Positions 24,574 to 33,806 of a stretch of 64,000 bases of DNA are shown here, piece after piece; positions within the stretch are counted from its first letter, which is position 1; each line of letters begins with the position of its first letter. The notes under the pieces were generated by a model. It was not told where the DNA came from. It ran no database searches and saw only the letters and a list, made by a program, of their open reading frames with translations. Position numbers and translations under genes: made by a program. The stretch is from Xiheicaenibacterium sp964641275 (GTDB lineage Bacteria; Myxococcota_A; Polyangia; Polyangiales; Polyangiaceae), in NCBI GenBank assembly GCA_964641275.1, contig CAZXMG010000010.1:111667-175666 (forward strand), in the 5' to 3' direction.

Positions 24574-25146
24574 GTGTCGGCGGAGCCCGAGATGCGCGCA
24601 GCCCAGACGCAGTCGCTGCTGGCTGCGATCGGTCGGCTCTCGCCGAGGGAGCGCGACGAGGTCCTCGGCCGCATCGGCGCCGCGAGCCTGCAGCAGGCCG
24701 AGTCTGCGCTGGCCTTGGGCTGGCTGCCGATGTCCCTGCACATGCGCATCTCGGATCACCTCCGGGACGTCGTGGGCGCCGAGCGCAACGTGAACGTCTG
24801 GCGCGACACCATGTTGCGCTCGTTCGAGCGCCCGTTCCTGAAGAGCTTCGTGAGCATGACGGTGTCGATCTTCGGGCTCACTCCGGGCGGGCTGTTTCGG
24901 CGAGCCGATCGGGTGTACGAGCACATCACGCGCGGGCTCGGTGTGCTTCGCTTCGAGCCGACGGGGCCGCGCTCGGGCAACGTGGAGCTCACGGGCTTCC
25001 CCGCGTCGCGCTACCGCTTCGTGTGTTACGTGGAAGGTCTCGAGGGTTGTCTGGGCGCGACCATCGCCGTGTGTGGCGCGCGCGATCAGGTGACCGTGAC
25101 CCACGTCGACGACGTCGGAGACGCGAGCTATCGGGTCTCTTGGTAG
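24574..25146 (+). CDS. DUF2378-like myxobacterial protein
   Basis: 190 aa from a GTG. A helical N-terminal half (GRLSPRERDEVLGRIG, WLPMSLHMRISDHLRDVVGAE) leads to FLKSFVSMTVSIFGLTPGGLFRRADRVYEHITRGLG and a beta-rich C-terminal part ending in a predicted barrel-like fold. The pattern, a helical domain with a heme-NO-binding-like beta cap, resembles the myxobacteria-specific DUF2378 group, but I name it only tentatively. Function is unknown. It converges with cysH with 9 nt between stops. Confidence 0.6.
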   Translation: MSAEPEMRAAQTQSLLAAIGRLSPRERDEVLGRIGAASLQQAESALALGWLPMSLHMRISDHLRDVVGAERNVNVWRDTMLRSFERPFLKSFVSMTVSIFGLTPGGLFRRADRVYEHITRGLGVLRFEPTGPRSGNVELTGFPASRYRFVCYVEGLEGCLGATIAVCGARDQVTVTHVDDVGDASYRVSW

Positions 25147-25155
25147 CGCAAGGCG

Positions 25156-25878
25156 TCAGCGGCCTGAGGGCCCGCTGTGGAGCCCACATTCCTTCTTGGT
25201 CGCTTCTTCCCACCACCAGCGTCCGGCACGCTCGTGCTCGCCCGGGAGCGTGGCGCGGGTGCAAGGCTCGCAGCCGATCGACACGAAACCGCGGCCGTGG
25301 AGATCGTTGTGAGGCACCTCGAAGGCCTGGATGGCGGCCCAGACCTCGGCGCTGGTCTCGTTCGCCAGCGGATTCCACTTGAGCAGGTCGCGCCCGCCGT
25401 TCCCCTTGAACGCCGGATCGACCTGCAGCAACGGCACGGCGGCTCGCGTGCTCGGGCTTTGGTCTCGGCGCTGTCCCGTGATCCAGCCGGACAAGGTCGC
25501 GAGCACGCGCCGCAGCGGCTCCACCTTGCGGACTCCGCAACACTCTCCATGTCCGTCTGCGTAGAACGAGAACAGTCCCTTCCTCCGCACCAGGTCCTCC
25601 ACACCGGCACGTTCTGGCACCGCGTACTCGATGCGCAGCGCGTAGTGCTTCTCGACCCGCTCGAAGAACCGATAGGTCTCAGGGTGCAGCCTGCCCGTGT
25701 CCAGCGAGAAGACACGGAACGGAAGCCCACTCTGCTTCGCGTACTCGATCAGGAGCACGTCCTCGGCACCGCTGAAGCTGATGGCGACCTCGCCCGGAGT
25801 CGTGTGTAGCGCGCGAGCTACCACGGCCGCTGGGCCCAAGCCTTCCACCTCGTGTGCGAGCGCGGCGACGTCGATCAT
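25156..25878 (-). CDS. cysH: Adenylyl-sulfate (APS) reductase, [4Fe-4S] type
   Basis: 240 aa. It reduces APS to sulfite in assimilatory sulfate reduction. The PP-loop reads VAISFSGAEDVLLIEYA. The paired cysteines ECCGVRKVEPL and GCEPCTR form the iron-sulfur site that marks the APS-using branch, and the C-terminal KKECGLH holds the catalytic Cys. The ATG at 25878 gives the standard length; a further in-frame TTG (25938) would add 20 residues. No other cys gene is next to it, so it stands apart from its pathway partners. Confidence 0.92.
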   Translation of the reverse strand: MIDVAALAHEVEGLGPAAVVARALHTTPGEVAISFSGAEDVLLIEYAKQSGLPFRVFSLDTGRLHPETYRFFERVEKHYALRIEYAVPERAGVEDLVRRKGLFSFYADGHGECCGVRKVEPLRRVLATLSGWITGQRRDQSPSTRAAVPLLQVDPAFKGNGGRDLLKWNPLANETSAEVWAAIQAFEVPHNDLHGRGFVSIGCEPCTRATLPGEHERAGRWWWEEATKKECGLHSGPSGR

Positions 25879-26039
25879 GCGGCAACGCTGCCACCGCTCG
25901 TTGGCCTCAGCAACTGAGCCAGGCCCGAGCTGCGGCAAATCGTCACATCCGAGGCGCGGCGTGGTGGCAGCCGCGGCAATGTTTCGGCAGGTGCGACGAG
26001 GGCCAGCTACCCTCCGACGGGCGCCTGGCGCGCAGCCTC

Positions 26040-29000
26040 ATGAGCATCGTTCCTGGCACGCTCCTGATGTCCCGTTACCGAGCTGCGCAGCTGCTCGGGC
26101 GCGGCGGCATGGGCGAGGTGTGGGCGTGCCTGGACGTCGAGGAACGTCGAACGGTGGCGATCAAGGTGGTCGATCCAGCCCGCATCCAAGAAGGGTGGAT
26201 GCGGCGGTTGTTCCAGGCCGAGGTGGTGGCGGTTGCGCGCCTGTCCCACCCAGGCATCGTCGAGGTGTACGACCTGTTGACGCAGCCCGACGGGACCTCG
26301 CTGCTCGTGATGGCGTTTCGCGCAGGCAAGTCGCTGTCGCACGCGGTGTCGGGGGGCCTGACCTGGCCCATGATCAAGGCGATCACCTCGCAGCTCGCGT
26401 CCGCGCTCGCCCATGCTCATGCGCGCGCGGTGCTGCACCTGGACCTCAAGCCGGACAACGTGATCCTGCGCACGACACCGAGGATCGAGACCACGCTGGT
26501 GGACTTCGGTATCGCGCGCGTGTTGCGACCCGGACGCGGCGTCGAGTCGTGGTTCGAGGATGGCTCGGTCGCAGGGACCCTCGAGTACATGGCCCCGGAG
26601 CAGTACTTCGGGGAGATCGAGCGGCTCGGCCCCTGGACGGATCTCTACTCGCTCGGGCTGCTCGTGCACTGCATGTGCACGGGACGCCTGCCGTTCGAGG
26701 TGGAGGGGGGCGCCTCCGCATCGGCTGCACAACGACGCATGGAGGAGCCCGCAGCCCGGATGGTCCCCAAGGTGGCGGGCGTGCCTGTGGCCTTCGTCGA
26801 CATGGTGGCGACGCTGCTCGAGCTCGCACCCACGGATCGACCCGCCTGTGCTGCAGACGTGTTGGACGCGCTCGCCGCGATCGACGAGGACACCGCGGCG
26901 CGTGCGGACCACGCGCCGGCGTCACTGCGGGTACCGCCAAGCTCCGCATCGATCGTGCCCCCCGTGTCCAGCCCACCCACGAGTCCCAAGCGGCCGGTGA
27001 CCGCGCGCTTGCGCCCGGGCAGCGTCGACGACGGACGCGCGGACAGTCCACCGTCGCCCGGAGCGTACGGTCTGTTCGGACTTCGAGAGCTGCCCGTGCT
27101 GGGCCGCGTGGATGAGCGAAGGCAGATCTGGGAGGCCGTGTGCAAAGCCGTCGAGTCCGCGGGCGTCACCACCACGCTGTTGACCGGTCCGGCAGGAACC
27201 GGCAAGACCCGACTCGCCCGTGACGCCGTCGAGCGCGCCCTGGAGCTCGGCGTGGCTTGGGAGCTCTCTACACACTGGTCTGCGCAAGGCAGCCCCGACG
27301 AAGGGCTGCCCGGGTTGGTGGAGAACGCGTTGGGGTCCCGCGGTCGTCGAGGCGACGAGTTCCACCGGCGCGTCACCTTCTTCTGCGAGCGCTTCGGAGT
27401 GACCTCGCCCGCGTTCGCGCGCGAGGTGGGGGTGTTGCTCAGGCCGTCGCGAGACGCGGCTCCGGACGCGGCGCTGCCCCTCCGCGTCGCGTGCGACGTG
27501 ATCGCGCGCTTGGCGTCCGACAAACCCGTGGTGCTGCGCCTCGACGACGTGCACTGGGGGCGCGCCGACGCGGAGCGGCTGCTGGCGGCCATCCGCGAGC
27601 TCGAGCTGCCGCATGGCCTGTGCGTGCTGTTGACGGAGCGCGACGACGAGGTGGGGGAGGGGCGGTGGCCGGCCCTCGACTCGCCTGCGGGTGAGGTCGT
27701 GCGCGTCGCGATGATGCCACTCGGCGATCGGGCGACCCACGCGCTCATTCGAGGTCTGCTCGACCTGGACGGCGAGCTGGCTCAGGTGGTCGCTCGGCGC
27801 TGCGAGGGCAACCCGCTGTTCGCGAGGCAGCTGGTGGCTCAGCTGGTGTCGGAGCGCGCGGTCGAGCGGCGTGAGGGCCGCTACGTGCTGGCGCGCGATG
27901 TCGATCTCGATCGCGCGGTTCCGGGGGACATGCGGGCGGTGTGGGCGCGGACGTTGGAGGCCTCCGGCGTCGAGCTGCGGCACCTCTTGGCGCTGGCCTT
28001 GGTTCGTGACCGCGTCAGCAGCGAGGTCGTCGACGCGCTGGCGAACCTGCTGGGCGAGAGCTTCAGCGTGGCGTTCAACCTCGCCCTCGCGCGGGGCATC
28101 GTGCGTCGCGACGGCGAGCTGTTCGCGTTCTCGCACGGTCTGTTGCGCGACTACCTGATCGAGCAGATCCCCGCCGAGCAGGCCGCCGAGCTGCATGGGC
28201 TCGCGGCCGACGCGCTGGCCACGCTCTCGGGCCGAGAGGATGTGGACGAGGCCCGCGCGCACCACCTGTTCGAAGCGGAGCGCCGCGACGAGGCGCTCGA
28301 CGCCATGCTCGCCGCTTCGGTGTGGAGCTTTCGCCGCGCGGAGCGCGAGGCTCGGCAGCGGCGCCTGACATGCCTGATGGAATGGGCCAAAGACGAGCCG
28401 AACGCCCACGCGCGCCACGCGCGGGCAGCCGGGGAGCTGGCACACTGCTTCGCCGAAGGGGGCAAGCGAGAGGAGGCCACCGCCGCGCTGGAGCGCGCGC
28501 GCGCCGCGCTGGCGCGTGCCATCGGCAGCGCCGACTACGAGCAGGCTGCCGCGTGGTGTGCGCTGCGGGAGAGTCAGACGTTGCGTCTCGGAGGGTTGGT
28601 GCTGGAGGGAGCGCGCGCCAGCGAGCGCGGCTTGTCGCATGCACGTCGGGCGGGCGAGCTGGAGGTGGAGGCCATCACGCTGGCTCAGCTCGGTCTCGAT
28701 GCGTTCCGGAAGGGAGACAACCAGACGGCAAGGTCGCGCTATGACGAAGCGCTCGCGGTGTTGGCGAGGAGCGGGGACCGCGCGACCGAGGCGCAAGTGC
28801 TGGTCGCCAAGGCAGCGCTCGAAGAGCCCGAGGCGATGGAGCGTCACGCCCAGCGGGCGGTGGAGATGGCCGCTGCCGCCGGGGCGCTGCGGATCGAGCT
28901 CTTGGCACGCCAGACCTGGGTCGAAGGACTATTTCGCAAAGGAGACCGGGAACGAGCGCAGCGCGAGACGCGCGAGCTGAGCATGGCCGCACAGCGACGA

Positions 29001-29345
29001 GGCCTGCGCCAGACCGTGTCGATGGTCGAGGGAGTCGCGGCTTGTTGGGCCCTGCTCGAAGGCGACTTCGAGCAAGCAGCGTTGCATCACGCGAAGGTGG
29101 TCGAGTGGGGGGGCGCCGCAGGTGCCGCACCGGAACGAGCGACGTTGGCGGCGATCGAGCTCTCTCTGGCCCTCCAACGCGGAGACGATGTGGCAGCAAG
29201 GGCGGCATCCGAGGTGCTCGTGCGCGAAGGTCGCACGTACAAGGAAGCGCACTTCAGAGAGCTCATCGCTCATCTGCTCACGTCGGCCCCAAGAAGCATC
29301 AAAGCGAGCCTGCTGATGCTCGACTGTTCGAGACGCGAGGAATAG
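26040..29345 (+). CDS. PknK-like Ser/Thr kinase fused to AAA-type ATPase and TPR domains
   Basis: 1101 aa. The kinase (about residues 10-275) shows LGRGGMGEVW, VAIKVV, LHLDLKPDN (Arg of HRD replaced by Leu, catalytic Asp kept), DFG and EYMAPEQ. A Pro/Ser linker leads to a STAND/AAA ATPase with Walker A TGPAGTGKTRLA (about 380) and Walker B VVLRLDDVHWG (about 496). From about 700 to the end, helical TPR-type repeats are seen (LEVEAITLAQLGLDAFRKGDNQTARSRYDEALAVL). The layout fits the PknK family, large cytoplasmic sensor/regulators. The signal and targets are unknown. The ATG was chosen at the beginning of the kinase homology. Confidence 0.88.
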   Translation: MSIVPGTLLMSRYRAAQLLGRGGMGEVWACLDVEERRTVAIKVVDPARIQEGWMRRLFQAEVVAVARLSHPGIVEVYDLLTQPDGTSLLVMAFRAGKSLSHAVSGGLTWPMIKAITSQLASALAHAHARAVLHLDLKPDNVILRTTPRIETTLVDFGIARVLRPGRGVESWFEDGSVAGTLEYMAPEQYFGEIERLGPWTDLYSLGLLVHCMCTGRLPFEVEGGASASAAQRRMEEPAARMVPKVAGVPVAFVDMVATLLELAPTDRPACAADVLDALAAIDEDTAARADHAPASLRVPPSSASIVPPVSSPPTSPKRPVTARLRPGSVDDGRADSPPSPGAYGLFGLRELPVLGRVDERRQIWEAVCKAVESAGVTTTLLTGPAGTGKTRLARDAVERALELGVAWELSTHWSAQGSPDEGLPGLVENALGSRGRRGDEFHRRVTFFCERFGVTSPAFAREVGVLLRPSRDAAPDAALPLRVACDVIARLASDKPVVLRLDDVHWGRADAERLLAAIRELELPHGLCVLLTERDDEVGEGRWPALDSPAGEVVRVAMMPLGDRATHALIRGLLDLDGELAQVVARRCEGNPLFARQLVAQLVSERAVERREGRYVLARDVDLDRAVPGDMRAVWARTLEASGVELRHLLALALVRDRVSSEVVDALANLLGESFSVAFNLALARGIVRRDGELFAFSHGLLRDYLIEQIPAEQAAELHGLAADALATLSGREDVDEARAHHLFEAERRDEALDAMLAASVWSFRRAEREARQRRLTCLMEWAKDEPNAHARHARAAGELAHCFAEGGKREEATAALERARAALARAIGSADYEQAAAWCALRESQTLRLGGLVLEGARASERGLSHARRAGELEVEAITLAQLGLDAFRKGDNQTARSRYDEALAVLARSGDRATEAQVLVAKAALEEPEAMERHAQRAVEMAAAAGALRIELLARQTWVEGLFRKGDRERAQRETRELSMAAQRRGLRQTVSMVEGVAACWALLEGDFEQAALHHAKVVEWGGAAGAAPERATLAAIELSLALQRGDDVAARAASEVLVREGRTYKEAHFRELIAHLLTSAPRSIKASLLMLDCSRREE

Positions 29346-29385
29346 TCTTCAAGACTGGACGTAACTTCGTCTGGAGGACTTCAAG

Positions 29386-29862
29386 GTGCTCAAGCGGCGT
29401 GCGGTGTTGGGTGTGACGGCACTCTCGGTGACGAGCTGGGCGAGCGGGGCCTTCGCTGCGCCGAGGCAGCCGAGGATCGCGCTCGATCACGTGATGGTGT
29501 TCCCGGAGCTTCCAGGGTTCATCGTGCCGTGCTTCAAGGTGCGCCGACGCCTGTACGAGCGCTCGTTGAATCGGCCCCGCATCGGCGTCGAGTTCAGCGT
29601 GAGCTACCAGTCACGCCAAGTGCTCGTGGAGCAAACGTTCGTGGTGGCTCTCGGCGACATGGAGCTCTCGCACCACCATGAGCAGCCCGCCGGCAACAAG
29701 CTTCGGTTGGTCGAGATCGCGATCGAGGTGAGCGACAATCCGCCGGACTCGGGCACGCTCTTCTCCGGCTCGGCCAAGATCGTGCGCTTGCCGAAACCCG
29801 CCGGCTCGAACGATGACGACGATGACGACGATGACGACGACGACGACGATGGAGACTGCTGA
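29386..29862 (+). CDS. Exported beta-rich protein with poly-Asp tail
   Basis: 158 aa from a GTG 40 nt after the kinase gene. A cleavable signal peptide (ending AFAAP, about residue 25) precedes a roughly 110-residue beta-rich domain of unknown family. The C-terminus is a run of 13 Asp encoded by (GAY)13, followed by GDC. The acidic tail could bind Ca2+ or basic surfaces outside the cell, or be a slippage-prone repeat; neither is shown. Its stop is 3 nt from the next small gene. Confidence 0.62.
   Translation: MLKRRAVLGVTALSVTSWASGAFAAPRQPRIALDHVMVFPELPGFIVPCFKVRRRLYERSLNRPRIGVEFSVSYQSRQVLVEQTFVVALGDMELSHHHEQPAGNKLRLVEIAIEVSDNPPDSGTLFSGSAKIVRLPKPAGSNDDDDDDDDDDDDDGDC
29812..29850 (+). repeat. 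(GAY)13 trinucleotide repeat encoding poly-Asp
   Basis: Thirteen consecutive Asp codons (GAC or GAT) at the 3' end of the exported-protein gene. Changes in copy number would keep the frame. Confidence 0.85.
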
Positions 29863-29865
29863 GCG

Positions 29866-30123
29866 ATGGCGGCTCGCGATCTCGATGAGTCGACGTCTCT
29901 CGAGGGGCTGAGCCGCCGCCTCACGCCGCTGCCAGCCCGTCCCAGCGCGCCGCCGAGCACGAGTCCGGGAGGCACCAAGAAGTGGCCGCCGGCGCGCCGT
30001 CGACGGAGCGGGCTCTCCGGCGTGCTGCGAGCATGGGACTCGATGCAACGCGATCCGGAGGCCGAGCCCGATTCGAGCATCGCCGACTCTGCTCGCGCCG
30101 CAGCGGAGCGCGACGAGACGTAG
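29866..30123 (+). CDS. Small charged hypothetical protein
   Basis: 85 aa. The ATG is 3 nt after the previous stop, which suggests coupled translation. The sequence is Pro/Ser/Arg-rich and polar, with no signal, membrane helix or recognised motif; the basic core WPPARRRRSGLSG may bind nucleic acid or membrane. It could be a real small gene or a chance frame in G+C-rich DNA. Its position and tight spacing favour a real gene moderately. Confidence 0.42.
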   Translation: MAARDLDESTSLEGLSRRLTPLPARPSAPPSTSPGGTKKWPPARRRRSGLSGVLRAWDSMQRDPEAEPDSSIADSARAAAERDET

Positions 30124-30240
30124 CGACGTTCGTGCGTGCGCTGCGCAGGGTTTGCGCGACGTCCACGAGCGAGCCGGCGAGTAGCGGGAGAGCCCGTCGA
30201 GAACCCACATTGGCGCGATCTGTGCGGAGGAGAGCCTTGA

Positions 30241-31836
30241 ATGGTGCCCGGGACCCAGATCGCCGCCGAGGCGAAGGCGCGGCTGCTGAGCAGCCTGCGC
30301 GACCGCAACACGAGCGTTGAGCAGCTGCTGGGCGCGACCGTTTACCACGAGCGCAAGCGACTCTCGCGCGGCTCGGGCGGCGTGCGGATCGACGCGGATC
30401 GACGCTTCGTGGCCAGCGTGGAGCGCGCGCTCGCCGCGCGCTCGCGCGAGCTGCCTCTGCTGCTGGAGACTGTGGTGTCTCGCTACGCCAGCGAGATCGA
30501 AGGCTCGTTCTCACCCAAGGTTTATGGTTTTGCGACACGCGTGTTGCCCCTCGGCATCACTGCGTTGCTGAACGGCACGACTCCAGCGGCAGCCCTGCTT
30601 CGGGTGTCAGAGCTCCCGCGACTCGGCGACCGGTTGGTGCTGAGCGGCGAGATCGAGCAGCTGCGCGCGCTCGTCCGCGCGGGCACGGTCGTGTTGGCTC
30701 CGACGCACGTGTCGAACTTGGACTCCCTGCTGCTCGGCTACGGCATCCACAAGCTGGGGCTGCCGCCCTTTGCCTATGGCGCCGGCTTGAACCTGTTCGA
30801 GAGCCGGGTGCTCGGTTTCTTCATGCACAACCTCGGGGCCTACGCAGTGGACCGCAGCAAGAGCGACCCGCTGTACCGGGAGCTCCTGAAGGGTTACGCC
30901 ACCGTGGCGCTCGAGCGCGGCCAGCACCAGCTGTTCTTTCCCGGGGGGACGCGCAGCCGCTCGTTCGCGATCGAGCGACGCTTGAAGAAGGGCTTGCTCG
31001 GGACCACGCTCGCGGCCTTCTCGAACAACCTCGCCGCACATCGCCCCGACCAGCGAGTGTTCGTCGTGCCGGTGACTCTCTCCTACCCGCTCGTGCTGGA
31101 GGCGAGCAGCCTGATCGACGAGCACCTCGACCACGAGGGCCGCGAGCGCTACCTGGCTCACCAGCCAGATGAGCCTGAGTTGGTCGAGCGCTGGCTCACG
31201 TTCTTGCGCAAGGTCCTCGCGCTCGACCTGGACGTGCACATGCGCATCGGCGCAGCCTTCGATCCGTTTGGTTGTGCGGTGAACGGTCAAGGTCGCTCGC
31301 TGGATCCGCGCGGCCGCGAGATCGACGCGTCCGGCTACCTCCGAGCCGACGGAGAGGTGGTGGCTGACCCGGAGCGCGACCGCGCCTACACCGAGCTGCT
31401 CGAGCGCGCGTTGCTCCGCTCGTACGCGCGGAACAACGTGGTGCCCGCGACCTGGCTGCTCGCGTACGTGGCATTCGAGCTGCTGCGCAAAGCGCTGGGC
31501 TCTGGCGACGCGCTGACGATCCTGCGGCACACCTCTCCTGGCGCCGCGCTCCCACGCGCGCTCGTGCTCTCGACGCTGGAGCGTGCCTGCACCGAGCTTC
31601 GTGCCCTGGCGGATGCCGGCGACCTCGTGTGCGCCAAGGAGAGCTTCGGCTCAGCTCCCCAGCTGCTGCAGCGCGCGTTGGATTGTTTTGCCACCTACCA
31701 CAACATCCCCGTCCTCGAGCAACGAGGCGACGATCTGATCATCGGCGATCCACGCCTCCTCTACTTCTATCGCAACCGGCTGGATGGCTACGGTCTGCTC
31801 GATGCTCCCTCGTCCTTGCTCGCGGTGGAGCCGTGA
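30241..31836 (+). CDS. PlsB-like glycerol-3-phosphate 1-O-acyltransferase
   Basis: 531 aa. The acyltransferase motifs are clear: the catalytic H-x4-D in PTHVSNLDSLL (about residue 156), then GAYAVDRSK, and FFPGGTRSR (about 233), which binds the glycerol-phosphate. PVTLSYPLVLEA follows. It is shorter than classical PlsB (about 800 aa), with a short N-terminal part. A strong ribosome-binding site, GGAGGAG, lies 8 nt before the ATG. The stop overlaps the GTG of gpsA, which makes glycerol-3-phosphate, the substrate expected here; this strongly supports the role in the first step of phospholipid synthesis at the membrane. Confidence 0.85.
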   Translation: MVPGTQIAAEAKARLLSSLRDRNTSVEQLLGATVYHERKRLSRGSGGVRIDADRRFVASVERALAARSRELPLLLETVVSRYASEIEGSFSPKVYGFATRVLPLGITALLNGTTPAAALLRVSELPRLGDRLVLSGEIEQLRALVRAGTVVLAPTHVSNLDSLLLGYGIHKLGLPPFAYGAGLNLFESRVLGFFMHNLGAYAVDRSKSDPLYRELLKGYATVALERGQHQLFFPGGTRSRSFAIERRLKKGLLGTTLAAFSNNLAAHRPDQRVFVVPVTLSYPLVLEASSLIDEHLDHEGRERYLAHQPDEPELVERWLTFLRKVLALDLDVHMRIGAAFDPFGCAVNGQGRSLDPRGREIDASGYLRADGEVVADPERDRAYTELLERALLRSYARNNVVPATWLLAYVAFELLRKALGSGDALTILRHTSPGAALPRALVLSTLERACTELRALADAGDLVCAKESFGSAPQLLQRALDCFATYHNIPVLEQRGDDLIIGDPRLLYFYRNRLDGYGLLDAPSSLLAVEP

Positions 31837-32846
31837 GCGCTCCTCGCAGCGTCGCGGTCTTGGGGGCGGGCAACTGGGGCACGACGCTCGCGCACCTCAT
31901 CGCTGAGAATGGGCATGCGGTGCGGCTGTGGTCACGTGATCCCTCGCAGGTTCGAGAGATCGAAGTGACTCGAAGGAACGCGAAGGCCGTGCCAGGGCTG
32001 GAGCTCTCCGCGCGGATACAGGCTGATGCCGATCTCGGGCGTGCCGTGTCGGGCGCGAGCGTGGTCGTCGTGGTGGTGCCCGCGCAGGCCATGCGTGAGG
32101 TCGCCCGGCAGCTCGGCGACGTGCTCGACCCCGAGCAGGTGGTCGTCCACGGAAGCAAAGGACTAGAGCTGCAGAGCCACCTGCGCATGTCCGAAGTGCT
32201 GGCCCAGGAGACTTGCGCAAAGAAGATCGGCGTCATCGCGGGCCCCAACATCGCCGCAGAGGTCGCCGCTGGACTACCCGCGGGGACGGTCGTGACCTCG
32301 CGCTTTCCCGATGTGGTGAGGCGCACGAAACAGCTGCTCTCGTCGCCACGGATGATGGTGTTCGCCGCGTCGGACATGGTGGGTGTCGAGCTGTGCGGCG
32401 CCTTGAAGAACGTGGTCGCCATCGCGGCAGGCATGGCCACCGCCATGGCAGTGGGAGAGAACGCGCTCGCGCTGCTGATCACCCGCGGTTTGGCGGAGAT
32501 CGCGGCGCTCGCCACGGCGTTTGGTGCCCACCCCGGCACCTTGGCGGGCTTGGCCGGAGTCGGCGATCTCATGGTGACGTGCCGAAGCCGCCACTCGCGC
32601 AACCACCGCATCGGCGAGGCGCTGGCAAGGGGCGCCTCGTTGGAGGACGCGGTGCGTTCCTTGGGCATGGTCGCGGAGGGAGTCTCGACGTCGGTCGCGG
32701 CGACCGAGCTGGCGAAGCAGAGGGGCATTCGAGTTCCGTTGCTCGAGCACGTGTATCGCGTCATTCACGATGGACTGCCCCCACGCGATGCGCTCGAGGC
32801 ACTGCTGCGGCTGCGCACTGGGAGAGATGTGCCCTGGGCGGGTTGA
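31833..32846 (+). CDS. gpsA: Glycerol-3-phosphate dehydrogenase [NAD(P)+]
   Basis: 337 aa from a GTG overlapping the acyltransferase stop by 4 nt. It reduces dihydroxyacetone phosphate to sn-glycerol 3-phosphate. The Rossmann start VAVLGAGNWGTTLAHLIAENGH, the GPNIAAEVAAGLP segment, the catalytic Lys region VELCGALKNVVAIAAG and the C-terminal GLAGVGDLMVTCRSRHSRN are all present. Length is normal. The tight coupling with the PlsB-like gene would channel the product straight to acylation. Confidence 0.95.
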   Translation: MSAPRSVAVLGAGNWGTTLAHLIAENGHAVRLWSRDPSQVREIEVTRRNAKAVPGLELSARIQADADLGRAVSGASVVVVVVPAQAMREVARQLGDVLDPEQVVVHGSKGLELQSHLRMSEVLAQETCAKKIGVIAGPNIAAEVAAGLPAGTVVTSRFPDVVRRTKQLLSSPRMMVFAASDMVGVELCGALKNVVAIAAGMATAMAVGENALALLITRGLAEIAALATAFGAHPGTLAGLAGVGDLMVTCRSRHSRNHRIGEALARGASLEDAVRSLGMVAEGVSTSVAATELAKQRGIRVPLLEHVYRVIHDGLPPRDALEALLRLRTGRDVPWAG

Positions 32847-32884
32847 AGCGCGGCCCGGACCCGCGATAGCGTGGGGACGCCGAG

Positions 32885-33799
32885 ATGAGGCCGCTGTGGA
32901 AGAAGATCTTGCTGGGGGCCGGTGCCGCCGTTGCGCTCGTCGTCGTGGGAGGCGGAGGCTACGCGTGGAGTCAGGCCCGCGCCTTCGATGCCAGCGTCTC
33001 GAAGATCCACGAGCTGGCGATCCCCGAGGTCACGCGGTCCAGCGACGCCACCGTGCTCGCGCGCGGTGAGCACCTGGTGCGGGCAACGGGTGGCTGCGCG
33101 GCTGGCGACTGTCACGGCGAGGACCTGTCCGGCGGAAGGACGATCAAGATGGGGCCGGTCGCTACGTTGACCGGGCCCAACATCACCCCCTCGGGGCTGG
33201 GCGCCGTCTACAGCGACGGCGAGCTGTTTCGGTTGCTCCGCCATGGCGTGCGCAAGGGTGGGCAGAGTGTGCGCTTCATGCCGGTGCACGAGACCAACTG
33301 GCTGCCCGATGACGACCTGCTGGCCATCGTCTCGTACATGCGCACCGTTGCTGCGGTGGAACGGGCCAATGGTCCCGTGGAGATCGGCCTCATCGGCAAG
33401 GTGCTCGATCGCCATGACCAGTTGCACTTGGACATCGCGCGCCGCATCGATCACGACAACATCGAGCTCGCAGGTGCTCCGGAGCCCAGCGCCAAGTACG
33501 GGGCGTTCCTGGCGCGAGCTTGTATGGGTTGTCACGGCGGGACGTTCAGCGGAGGGCCGATCCCTGGCGCACCGAAGGAGATGCCCACGCCCACGAACCT
33601 CACCCCTCACCAGACGGGGATCGCCGGGTGGACGTTCGAGGACTTCGATCGACTGCTCACCAAGGGGGAGAAGAAGAACGGCGAAAAGCTCGACCCGTTC
33701 ATGCCGATCGACGCGCTCGGGAAGCTCGACGCAGTGGAGAAGCGGGCGCTGTTTGCCTTTCTCTCCGAGCTGCCACCGAGACCCTTCGGCGGTCGCTGA
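32885..33799 (+). CDS. Diheme c-type cytochrome, membrane-anchored
   Basis: 304 aa. An N-terminal signal anchor (about residues 8-28) is followed by two cytochrome c-like domains. The second has a standard heme site, CMGCH. The first reads CAAGDCH, that is Cys-x4-Cys-His, a rarer heme-attachment spacing, followed by GEDLSGG. Possible Met ligands lie near MPVHETNWLPDDDL and FMPIDAL. It is probably exposed to the periplasm as an electron carrier. The stop is only 7 nt from the radical SAM gene, so it may be the first gene of that operon; TAGCGT and GGGACG precede its ATG. Confidence 0.85.
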   Translation: MRPLWKKILLGAGAAVALVVVGGGGYAWSQARAFDASVSKIHELAIPEVTRSSDATVLARGEHLVRATGGCAAGDCHGEDLSGGRTIKMGPVATLTGPNITPSGLGAVYSDGELFRLLRHGVRKGGQSVRFMPVHETNWLPDDDLLAIVSYMRTVAAVERANGPVEIGLIGKVLDRHDQLHLDIARRIDHDNIELAGAPEPSAKYGAFLARACMGCHGGTFSGGPIPGAPKEMPTPTNLTPHQTGIAGWTFEDFDRLLTKGEKKNGEKLDPFMPIDALGKLDAVEKRALFAFLSELPPRPFGGR

Positions 33800-33806
33800 G
33801 CGCGAC

